Below, one piece after another: positions 47,087 to 57,274 of a stretch of DNA of 64,000 nt. The notes beneath the pieces are model-generated. The model searched no databases and was not told where the DNA came from. It saw only the letters and a program-made list of their open reading frames with translations. Where the stretch lies: positions 21,113-85,112 of the forward strand of contig CAVNUY010000023.1 of assembly GCA_963691655.1 (NCBI GenBank), in the 5' to 3' direction. This stretch comes from Toxonevra muliebris (lineage: Eukaryota > Arthropoda > Insecta > Diptera > Pallopteridae). Position 1 is the first letter of the stretch; every line of letters starts with the position of its first letter. Position numbers and translations under genes: made by a program.

Positions 47087-47206
47087 CCCAGTAATTCCTA
47101 GCGGTACGATATGGCACCTTGTCGCTTAGCCAGCTTCAAAAACAATTTTTTTTCTTAAATTACTTTCACGAACTATTTACTTTGGTTCCAGTTCGTTCTT
47201 AATGGG
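47087..47206. mobile_element. piggyBac-like MITE, copy 2
   Basis: It starts CCCAGTAATTCC and ends TTAATGGG between TTAA at 47083-47086 and 47207-47210. It shares CTAGCGGT and GGCACCTTGTCGCT with copy 1 but is 10 bp shorter and has lost the palindrome. Confidence 0.8.
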
Positions 47207-47890
47207 TTAAGTTGTTTCACATTTTTCCCCTAGTCTATATCTATAATTATGCTGAGGTATAGCCATGAGAAAAATTACATTTTATTTGAAAAAAGTGCTC
47301 AAAATCTAGTTTCAGGCAAAAGAAACGATGGAACTGAAATTTTAACATTTCTTCTCCACTTTTTCCTTTGCTCGCGAAGACAGGTACTTTTTCCCCCAAA
47401 ACAAATAATGTGCTTTAAATGTGTGCTTAGAATTACGAAAAAATAAAAACTACAATCTGTGAGGATAATAAAATAGGGGAAAAGTTATGAGGGGAACTGC
47501 CAAAATTAGAACAATGTGAACATGTAACATTCATTAATGCCCCGATTTTTATTTTATTTTTAATTTTCTACCTGTGCTTTTCATACGTTCGTTCATGCTT
47601 GCGCTATTGTAATCATAGTCTATAAAATAGACAAATCACAAATCACAGACCATTTCGGAATCCGCTACCATGGTTCTTACTAGCCTTTCAACACCCTATA
47701 TAATGTAATTAATATCTTAAATTGTAATCAAAAATTACAAGATTAATAACAAATATGTTCACTGAATAGAAATGCTGAAAGAAACTACCACAACTGTTCT
47801 ATATACTTAATTTTTCTTTTGCTTTTTCCATGCATTTTCAAGGGAATAAAAGAGGAGGTTCCTGCAATTTTTTCTGACTCCGTGTAATGA

Positions 47891-48077
47891 CCAGGAAGCG
47901 GAAAAAAGCAAAATAAAATTTAAAATCTATAGTATTCATTGATTTTTCAAATAATTCTTTATTTCGATTTTTTTGTTTCTCATGAGCGACATAGCCAAAA
48001 ATACGAAAATCTGAAATTTCAAAATCAATGTTAGCTATAGACAGTAAATTTTATTTTGCCGTATTTCCGCTCCCTGG
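47891..48077. mobile_element. MITE, CCAGGAAGCG family, copy 2
   Basis: The ends CCAGGAAGCGGAAA and TTTCCGCTCCCTGG are inverse, followed inwards by GCAAAATAAAATT and its inverse. 187 bp, no protein. Related to 33828-34030. Confidence 0.8.
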
Positions 48078-49658
48078 TAACGACTCTATGATATAAACAT
48101 TTACAGTCGTATTTATAAAAAGATTTTAAATAATACTTAACTTTAATTCACCTTTAAATAATACTGAATTCCAGAAATGTGATTTATAATCAGTTTATAA
48201 AATTAAATAACGTTGATTAAAATTTGCTTTACATAAACGCCGAAATTCACGTTTAGAGGTTACTTAAAGCTATTTTAAAATTGGTTTTGACATTTGAGCA
48301 TTGCCACCTTAATAAGCAATATTGGTTTTATTGTGTATTTTTGAAAAAAAAAAATATATTAAAATGGATTAAACGTGATGAACGTATTCAGCTAGTACCA
48401 CAAGGTCACCCAAAACTTTATTCAAACCCATTAGGCTTAGGGGTAACAAGTTTCGATAAAAACAACAAAGCATTACACATAAGGAATTTCTCTATTTTGC
48501 ACCATCAATCTAAATTGATGCTTTCCTATCCTTTCGTCACTCTGAAAAATTCCATTAATTTTAATTTTCACATCGTTTTCTTTTTGTTTCTGGCGTTGTA
48601 TTTATAATTTTTTTTTATATACAAAATTTCAAAAGTTTAAAAGTCAAAATATGCCAAATCCACTGACGATACGACAGAATATAATAGAAATTTTTTTTTT
48701 TGTAGTAGATTTATAAATTTTATTACACTACACAACCCTCGTTTACTTAACAAGAATAGTGTAAAAGTTTATAAATCACAATTTGGACAAGGTTAATTAA
48801 GGATCACTTAAAGGCCACATAAAATTAAAATACATCGTAACTAAACAACGTCTTAAACGTGTTTTAAGGTAATCTAATAATACGACTGTTGGTTTTCAAG
48901 CATTGAAACTTTGTTCAAGTTCAAGCGAAATTCGCGATATATCAGCCAAAATAGTACCCTACTCTCTCTCGTGAAATACTCTCAACATAATTCTGAAGAA
49001 AAGTCTGCAATATGTTTTTTTTGCTTAAATTCCTCTGCTCGTATTAATATTTTTGCATACTTCAAGGGGTTTTTTTTTAGTAAGTTTGTCTTGCAACATG
49101 TACTCTTGAAATGTAAAATTTCACCGCAAAAGCAATCTATGCTGCAAACGAACTTAGTAACTACTAGGCTTAGGAAAAATAACTGCTGCTGATGTTACGC
49201 ACAACATATACGCATTTTTTGAGCACCAGTATGCGCAATCTAATTTACTATAATTCTTGTATATTCATAATACATATGCATATCGAGTATTTGTGAGTAT
49301 TATTTCATATATTTTTTTGTATTAACAGTTTCTAATGATTTTCTAGTTGTTTTGTAAGCTAAATATATTTTTTTTAGTTTAAAATCATAATATTATGAAA
49401 GGTTTTAATAAAGGCATCAGAATCATCAGTCAATCATCATCATAGTTATTACCATCATAACTAACAATGGAGTAGATATATACGGTGATGTCTGTTGGAC
49501 TGTTTGTGTTAATATACGGTTAGGAAAAAAGGAAAACTATATATGTAGAATAGAAGGCGGTGTTCAGTAAAAATGTAGTGCAATTTTTTTCGTATATGCT
49601 TTTGAAATTATTGTGGATAATATCAATAACAAAAACAAGTAAGGTTGTATAGTTTTAC
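48078..49658. other. No gene seen
   Basis: AT-rich sequence with small open frames (48281-48607, 48911-49192) that show no family motif. The segment 49083-49140 resembles 42340-42420. Confidence 0.5.
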
Positions 49659-49773
49659 CTTCTTTGAAGTTTGAAAGTCATAAATTTGGGAGTTTAATTC
49701 AGCGAATACACGTTCAATTGAAGAGATTCGATTTTGTTTCGTCGGGTCATTGGTTGTTTTCTTTGGGCGCACT
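49659..49773 (-). CDS. Candidate exon, possibly upstream unc-13 or an unrelated gene
   Basis: Between an AG (minus TTTTCCAAG) and a GTAAAA donor, the minus strand reads an open, protein-like segment including RPKKTTNDPTKQNRISSIER and VFAELNSQIYDFQTSKK. Base composition is less AT-rich than the surroundings. It lies upstream of unc-13 E1 in the right direction, but it ends in phase 0 while E1 needs a phase-1 partner, so another exon must lie between. I do not recognise the peptide with certainty. It could be an N-terminal unc-13 exon or chance. Confidence 0.35.
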
Positions 49774-49972
49774 CTTGGAAAATGCATAATTTTTAAAATT
49801 TTAAGATCTAAAATTGGTGTATTTTAGTGAAGTAGTTTTGTATAGATTTTTGTTCGAGGTTTCGTTTATAATTGTATTAATTTGAATTTATTGTTACTTA
49901 ATATAATCTGACACTTTTTTGCAAATTATCTAGGAACGTCTCAAAAATGTTATTTTGTGTCCAGTACTAAAC

Positions 49973-50189
49973 TTTTTGATGTGTAAACATTTTAGTTCAC
50001 GGTATGGGCAAAATTTCAAATGTGTAAAATGTAAGAATAACTGTATTGTAAGATGTAAGATAACTGTAATGTCCAGTTCCCCTCTCGCTCACACTACTGC
50101 GTGGCATGACTGTGCTACTAACCAACAAAGAGAAGAGAAGAAGAGAGGGAGAAATTAAACTACGAGCGGAGTTTGTTTGTTTATACAAG
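49973..50189 (+). repeat. Unnamed 1.3-kb repeat, copy R2, truncated
   Basis: It starts TTTTTGATGTGTAAACATTT and matches the first 217 bp of R4 before breaking off at GTTTGTTTGTTTATA. Confidence 0.85.
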
Positions 50190-50611
50190 AGTATAGATTG
50201 CAAAGAGGTCGCAATTCGCTCTTTTCCAATCTGGAAAGTAAAAAGCTAGAAACCATTTATGAGGTGCCATATCGATAAAGCGAGAGTAACGGTTGGCAAC
50301 CGGTCCACCGAACAAAAAGGTATGAATGGATGGGTTGGCGGTGTTTGATAGAACAAATACTTTACATTTCTTTTGGCAAATAACATTCAACATTTGCAGT
50401 ATTTTCTATATTCTTTATATACAAATATGCAAACGTTTTGTTTTGATTTTATGTATTTTGATTGATTTCTTTTTTGTTTTGCACATGCATGTAGATACTT
50501 TTGAATATATTTTTCTGCTTTGATTTTATGAAATTCAGTAAATTCATAAATAATGCATAAATGAAAACTTACAAAAAATTATTATCATCTTTGCGTACTA
50601 TTACATGGGGT
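50190..50611. other. GC-richer block without assigned function
   Basis: The part 50195-50350 is less AT-rich than its surroundings and open on the minus strand (contains FLFGGPVANRYSRFIDMAPH). No splice sites or family could be assigned, so it is left as sequence of unknown meaning. Confidence 0.35.
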
Positions 50612-50897
50612 AAAAAAAGCAAACCAAAAAGGCGCATAGATTTTAATTTAAAATTTTTTGTTTGAAAATTTTAAATTTCATACTTTTTTTCAGTTTTGCT
50701 TTCTTTGTTTACAATTGCAATTTCTTAGTTTACATCATTTTTCAAATATAAAATAACTACACTCATGTAGTTTCTCACATGACATCTCATTTTATTAACA
50801 TGAAAAAAAAATGTTAAATGCTTTGGCCCATACGATTTCACATTGCATCTCATATTTTTATTCTTATCAAAATGTTAATTTTTCTTATCACTGTTAA

Positions 50898-51190
50898 GAC
50901 GACCTCGATAGCCTATTGGATAGTGCACTAGATTTTCATCTGGGAGGTTCGGGTTCGATTCCCGTCTTCGTCTGGTGGTTAATTTTCATAACTTTCTTAT
51001 ATTCGCTATCAATATGAAGTGTATGAGAATTATAAGATAATGTACAAGTACACACATTGGTTGGTAATGGCAAAACCACCAAGCCGATAAAAAACCGCCG
51101 TTCGGAATCGGCGTTAAACTGTAGGTCCAACTATTTGGTATCACAATGGGCCGTTCAGGCCTAAGTGTGTCTCTCGACAGCCACTCCAAC
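50898..51190 (+). mobile_element. tRNA-derived SINE with 14-bp target duplication
   Basis: The 293-bp insert lies between two copies of CTTATCACTGTTAA (50884-50897 and 51191-51204). Its head has an A-box-like GATAGCCTATTGGATAG (50917-50933) and a B-box-like GGTTCGATTCCC, as in tRNA-derived SINEs transcribed by RNA polymerase III. The tail contains the stem CCGCCGTTCGGAATCGGCG and then TTAAACTGTAGGTCC. The opposite foldback arm (around 53985-54005) has one uninterrupted copy of the target. Confidence 0.9.
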
Positions 51191-52223
51191 CTTATCACTG
51201 TTAAATCTATCGACGTCTCTGCCGTGGCCATACGATTTTAACATGCACCTCATATAATTTCTCAAAATGTTAATTTCAAAATCGCTGTAATGATTTATTC
51301 GGGTAAACAACAAGAACACAAAACTCTTCTTCTTATTTTAACATGAGGTGCAATGTTAATTCTTTGCACATGTTAAATTTCATATATATGATACAATAAA
51401 ATGTAAACAAGATTTTTTTTTATTTATATCTTCTTATGTTTTATTATTTTTATTTTATTATTAACTACAAATGTAGTTATTTAAGAAAAAATTTAAATAT
51501 TACATTAATATTGATAAGGGAAATAAAAAAGAAAATACTATAAAAAATTCCACATCTCATATTATGAGGTGCATGCATTTATTTATATTGAATATTGATA
51601 AATGACATAAAAAATATTTAATAAGAAAATCTACATTTCATATGAAGTGCAAGGTTAATTTTTTTCACAAAATGTTTATTTTGAAATTGCTGTGATGGCT
51701 TATCTTCGTCAATTATCGCAAAAACAACAAAACCATACGATTCTTCTTCTTATTCTTTGCTTCTTTTTTCTTCTACAATCTGATTTTAACATGAGGTGGC
51801 AGTGTTAATTCTTTTGTGCATGTTAAATTTCATATATCGCTGCTACGATATCATGTAAACAAGAAATTTCTGTATTTATTTCTTATGTTTTATTATTTTC
51901 ATTATTATTAACTACAAATGTATTTATTTAAGAAAAAATTTAAATACTTTACTACCGAAGTACATGCATTTATTGTATTGAATATAGATAAATGAAATAA
52001 AAATATATAATATAAAAATCTACATTTCATATGAGGTACAATGTTAACTTTTCTCACAATGTTCATTTTGAAATTGGTTTTCTGTTACAATGTGATTTTA
52101 ACATGAGATGCAATGTTAATTCTTTTGTACATGTTAAATTTCATATATCGCTGCTACGATAACATGTCAAGAAGAAATTTTTGTATTTATTTTACATACA
52201 TACATATAAATTCTACAAACATA

Positions 52224-52309
52224 CCGTCGCCTGAGTATTGATTTTGCGTATAGGCACAGGAATACTTATACACATACGCCAAATCAATTCTCATTTGCAC
52301 ATGCGACGG
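52224..52309. repeat. CGTCGCCTGAG hairpin module in the foldback centre
   Basis: An imperfect hairpin from CCGTCGCCTGAGTATTGATT to GCGACGG. It is related to the perfect hairpin at 61877-61952 and a fragment at 43290-43345. Confidence 0.75.
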
Positions 52310-54265
52310 AATATATTTTTGCTTTACTTCTTTATTTTATTTCTTTTGCAAAAATCATAGCATTTATAATTGATATTGGTATATAAGTATATTATTTTGA
52401 GGTCCTACAACTTTGGCATCTGAGGCAAAGTTGTGTATTACAAAAAGATAAACATTTTTTCTCTCCACACCAACCATCCACCTGCTCTTTGTACCTCTGT
52501 TTTAGAGGATTTTTGGCAAAAATTTATTTAAAAATGTTCATACAGGCTAAATGGCTTGGAATACTGACATACTTCTTTCGACAAAAATATTCCCCATAAA
52601 AAAGTAAAACGAGTATCTGAACACCAAAATTGATTTTGGGAACATATACTCCGAAAATCTCCCAAAATAGCGGTACGCCGAGACTCTGGAGGATTGGTGT
52701 AAAAGCAAACAATATTTATCTTGTCATAATAAACAACTTTGTCTCAGACAACAATGATGTAAGATGACAAACTAATAAACCACCCATCGATTACCACCAA
52801 CACAAACATAAACAATGATCATAAGTTTCGCTGGCAAAATGAAAAATATTCAATTCAAACCAAATTCAATTTGGTTTTTTTGCAGCAGCAGAGAAAATCG
52901 GCAACACCGCGCTAAAACACAAATTTGCTGAAATTTGTATAAAAATGAAAAATGTAAATATCGAATTATGTGTGATGCGATGGGATTTTTTCTGTTAAAA
53001 TCAGATTTTACAGAAAACCGAAGCAAAGAATAAGAAGAAGAATCGTGTGGTTTTGTTGTTTTTGCGACAATTGACGAAGATAAGCCATTACAGCAATTTC
53101 AAAATAAAAATTTTGTGAAAAAAAATTAACATTAAACCTCATATGAAATGTAGATTTTCATATTAAATATTTTTTATGTCATTTATCAATATTCAATATA
53201 AATAAATGCATGCACCTCATAATATGAGATGTGAAAGTTTTTATAACTTTTTTATTTATTTCATTTATCAATATTTTTGAAATATTTAAATTTTTTCTTA
53301 AACAAATAAAATAAAAATGATAAAACATAGGGAATAAATACAAACATTTGTGAAATTTATGAAACTTAACATGTACAAAAGAATTAACATTGCATCTCAT
53401 GTTAAAATCAAATTGTAGCAGAAAACCGAAACAAAGAATACGAAGAAGAATCGTGTGGTTTTGTTGTTTTTGCGACAATTGACGAAGATAAGCCATTACA
53501 GCAATTTCAAAATAAACATATTGTGAAAAAAAAATTAACATTGCACTTCATATGAAATGTAGATTTTCATATTAAATATTTTTTATGTCATTTATCAATA
53601 TTCAATATAAATAAATGCATGCACCTCATAATATTAGATGTGGAATTTTTTATAATATTTTCTTTTTTATTTCCCTTATCAATATTAATGTAATATTTAA
53701 TTTTTTTCTTAAATAACTACATTTGTAATTAATAATAAAATAAAAATAATAAAACATAAGAAGAAATAAATAAAAAAATTGTTTACATGTTATTGTATCA
53801 GCGATATATGAAATTTAACATGTGTAAAGAATTAACATTGCACCTCATGTTAAAATAAGAAGAAGAGTTTTGTGTTCTTGTTGTTTACCCGAATAAATCA
53901 TTACAGCGATTTTGAAATTAACATTTTGAGAAATTATATGAGGTGCATGTTAAAATCGTATGGCCACGGCAGAGACGTCGATAGATTTAACAGTGATAAG
54001 AAAAATTAACATTTTGATAAGAATAAATCATGTTAAAAATATGAGATGCAATGTGAAATCGTATGGGCAAAGCATTTAACATTTTTTTCATGTTAAAAAT
54101 ATGAGATGTCATGTGAGAAATTACATGAGTGTAGTTATTTTATATTTGAAAAATAATGTAAACAAAGAAATTGCAATTGTAAACAAAGAAAGCAAAACTA
54201 AAAAAAGGTATGAAATTTAAAATTTTCAAACAAAAAATTTTAAATTAAAATCTATTGGTTTGCTT

Positions 54266-54360
54266 TTTTTTGATGTGTAAACATTTTAGCTCACGGTATG
54301 GGCAAAATTTTAAATGTATAAAATGTAAGAATAACTGTATCGTAAGATGTAAGATAACTG
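54266..54360 (+). repeat. Unnamed 1.3-kb repeat, copy R3, left part
   Basis: It begins TTTTTGATGTGTAAACATTT and ends at AAGATAACTG, where the CACTA-like element is inserted. It resumes at 59832. Confidence 0.88.
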
Positions 54361-54854
54361 CACGAGTGGCAAAATTACCTTGCTAATAACAGTAAAAGTT
54401 CTTACAATGTTAATTTATAAAGTGAATAACTTTAAACCCCGCACTGTAAAGTATTTTACAGTCTTCATGGAGTTTCTATTGAGGCAATTGTGGGAAGATA
54501 TAATGCTTATTCGGCTTTTATAATACTGTGGTAGAAGCATTATTAGGTTTGCACATCGGCTTATATTGTCTTAAAAACGTCTGTTTGATGTTTTTATAAA
54601 GCAATTCGAATTCGAATTTAGTTTTTTAAAAGTTATTAGAATGGATGTACACAGTTCATATAATACTATTAAAAGGTCATTACAATATTCTTTTAAAGTT
54701 TATATTTTGTGCAAAATTAAAAAAAAATCATTTCAACATTTTCATTTCATGTTGTCTAATTTTTATTATTGTTTTTTTTTTTTTTAATTCGTTATTATTA
54801 TTACTAACTATTAATGAAACTATTTTCCTATTTTATTTTAAATTACCTTTTAAG

Positions 54855-54945
54855 ACCTGATGGGATTTGAACCTTGTCCTCTCAATTTCAAAGTGCTTTC
54901 ATACATCCATCCGCAGCTTTACCAACTCGGCTATTGAGTTCCTTG
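54855..54945 (-). repeat. tRNA-like block near the CACTA 5' end
   Basis: The minus strand has a B-box-like GGTTCAAATCCC (54873-54862) and an A-box-like TAGCCGAGTTGGT (54933-54921) at tRNA spacing. Pairing of a full cloverleaf is poor, so a SINE head or decayed tRNA is more likely than a working tRNA gene. Confidence 0.6.
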
Positions 54946-55051
54946 TGCGAAGCACAAAAAATTTTGTTCTTAAAGAAACTACGAATAGAAACTCTCTAAA
55001 AACAATATTAAACTCTAACAAAGCTTCTATACAATTTTTATCTTCGAACTA

Positions 55052-55064
55052 CACGAGTGGCAAC
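55052..55064 (+). repeat. Internal copy of the CACTA terminal motif
   Basis: CACGAGTGGCAAC repeats the first 12 bases of the element terminus 691 bp inside it, in the same orientation as the left end. It could mark an older end, with 54361-55051 added later, or a subterminal transposase-binding site. Confidence 0.8.
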
Positions 55065-55239
55065 TTTATAATAACATGGTAGGAATTCTGTAGCAACAAT
55101 ATTAAATTCGAATTCAGTAATTTGACATTTAACAGTTATTCGCTTTGTTTGCATCTGTTACGCATTTCGAACGCAAATTGTTATTCTTCTCAAATATTTG
55201 TTTATAAATGCACAAAAATTTTGTTATGAGAACAGCAAA

Positions 55240-56955
55240 ATGTCATTAGCAGGTAAGTAATGAAAATAAATTAACTGAATAAAATGAGTTTGTGCTTATC
55301 AAATATGGTGCTTGTGAAAATTAAATATGGTGTAATTACTTGCAGAGAAAAGTTCATCAAAATTTAAAGTAATTCAACAAACTAAAAGTGTTGGCTTTAA
55401 TCGAACAAAGGAGACAACAATAACAATTGTTCCATGTCTATGGGAAAGCAAGGGTAAACTATTTTGGCCTTCGCACTTGAAACCAAGCCAAATAGTGAAA
55501 TTGCGAAAAGATCCATCATCCGCCCCAGAAAAATCTTGGCAGATACAAGACTGCTTTGTTAAAAGATATTGTGACACGTATGAGGAAGCTGACAAAGTGA
55601 GTGAAGACATGTCAGGTTTGTGGAATCTAGTAAAAAATTGTTATATTCTAATAGTTTATTTACAGATACTTCAGAGACAGAAGCAGATGGTGATGAAAGT
55701 TCAGCTTCTGTTGACCATGCTAACAAAAGACCTAAAAGAAGAGCGGCTGCGACTACTAGCGATCATGGGTTTTTCAAGGCTCTTGGCAGTCAAATGCTTT
55801 CAGTTGAAATATGTTCTCCAGTATTGTCAACTTCGCCGACGAGAGATCAGCAGACTTTAAGAAAAATTCTTCAACAGCAAACACCACCAACGAAAGTTCA
55901 ACAGCAGAAGACTTCGCCATCAACCAACAGCAGACTAACTGCTAATGCTCAACAGCAGCAGAAATTGTTGACAATATTTGTTCAACAGAAACAGCCATCA
56001 AACAAGAATCAACAGCATCCGGCAATAATAAGTCTTAAGCAATCAAATAAGAATCAGACAAAATCCAGTTCAACGTTTGCACCATCACAATATGCCATTC
56101 AATCAGATGGGAATTTTTACAATATATTGCAAAATGCGCCAATAGATAATATTGATGTTTACATGGATTCAAATTCTATAACTACATCAGCAGAACAATC
56201 AATACTGCAAATTCCAGAAGGGTATATTCTGATAAAAGAGACTTTGTATGACTCCATTTTAAAAGTAAATGCGTCGTTAAGCGTAAAACTAGATGATATA
56301 GCTGAATTGATAAACAAAAAGGCGTTTGAAGCCATTAATAACACAAGCATTCCGCATACGTCAACATCATCGGCGGAAATTGGTTGCCATCATAATCCTA
56401 TTAAAAGTGATAACCAGTTTAGGCAGTCATGGGTAGGATTCTTTTTTTCAATATTTTAATTTCAATTGCAATGCAATTATTAACTTGAACTAGAGATTAC
56501 TAAGTTTTTCAATTTCAGCTAAATTATTTGTGTGAAATATATGGGAAAGATGGGCAATATAAGAACAATGGAATTGGTTGCCTAAACGTTCTCATCGATA
56601 TACTGTTTTGCAGAAAATTTCTCACCCATTGCTCCTGGTCTGGTGCTGCCCGGCCTGAAAAAAAGACGATGGTACGAAAAATTTTGCGTCAAAAATTTGT
56701 ATGAGTAAGCATTACAATATTATAGAAATGTTTACTAGTGCAATTAAATTGGCTGATCCTAACATCACAATTGATAAAGTGATAAAAAATATAAAGCAAA
56801 AATTAAACACTAGCACCAGCCGGGCTAAACCTAAAGTGGGAGTAACTAGACAACCGCATGCAAAACGAAGAAAAGTTCATGTTGGAATACAAAATTGTGA
56901 GCAAGTACAGAACACTGTAGAAGGAGAGGTAGCAGAAGATAACGCTCCAAACTAA
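55240..56955 (+). CDS. CACTA-associated gene, DUF4806-like, one apparent frame break
   Basis: Exons 55240-55252, 55346-55615, 55666-56432 and from 56519 join through GT-AG introns in phase (350 codons before exon 4). The N-terminal part (TITIVPCLWESKGKLFWPS, then KRYCDTYEEADK and an acidic/Arg-Lys stretch with KRPKRRAA) follows the layout of insect DUF4806-type proteins. A Gln-rich low-complexity middle follows. The C-terminal part (NNGIGCLNVLIDILFCRKFL, HCSWSG) matches their C-terminal domain. In exon 4 the frame stops at TGA 56702-56704. The family sense continues from the overlapping ATG at 56701 (MSKHYNIIEMF) to 56955, so one small indel or an ATGA overlap divides it. The domain call is by memory of the family and needs checking; its role in transposition is inference. 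Confidence 0.75.
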
Positions 56956-57274
56956 ATTCTCTGGTTCCAGAAACACAAATGTTATTTTTATGAAACTTTA
57001 TTATGTTTCAAATGCGATTTGAATGTTATTTTTTTATACGATTCTTTACAAAAAAATTTTTTTAATTGAATATATAAACATAAATGTTTTTTATTTTAAC
57101 TTTACTTAAAATTTTTGTTTAAAATATAATTTTAAATGTTTAATTGGATATTTAAACACAAATGAATAAAACACTATTATCTCAAGATATTATAAAATAT
57201 AAAATTTATTTTTTTCAATACATATTGTTTATTTAAAATATTAATTCAGATAATTGAAAATACCTATGTATATA

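Larger units (their letters stand above)
50612..54270. mobile_element. 3.6-kb foldback element
   Basis: The left arm (50612 to about 52200) and the right arm (about 53000 to 54270) are long inverse copies, starting at AAAAAAAGCAAACCAA on the left and TTGGTTTGCTTTTTTT on the right. Each arm is built from internal repeats of about 300-440 bp containing CATGAGGTGCAATGTTAAT and ACATGTTAAATTTCATATAT. In the right arm one 408-bp unit occurs twice (from 53013 and 53421). The centre has no transposase. Structure resembles foldback/Galileo-type elements, whose long inverted ends also hold tandem repeats; family assignment is inference. Exact outer edges are uncertain by a few bases. Confidence 0.85.

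Noticed and set aside
38909..49658. Search for the unc-13 C1-domain exon on the minus strand
   Set aside because: No HxxxxC-type cysteine pattern with splice sites was seen; the exon is probably beyond 64000 or split too finely to recognise by eye.
50898..50975. Possible functional tRNA gene
   Set aside because: A and B boxes are present, but the acceptor stem and anticodon arm do not pair well, and the block sits inside a 293-bp insert with a target duplication, which fits a SINE.
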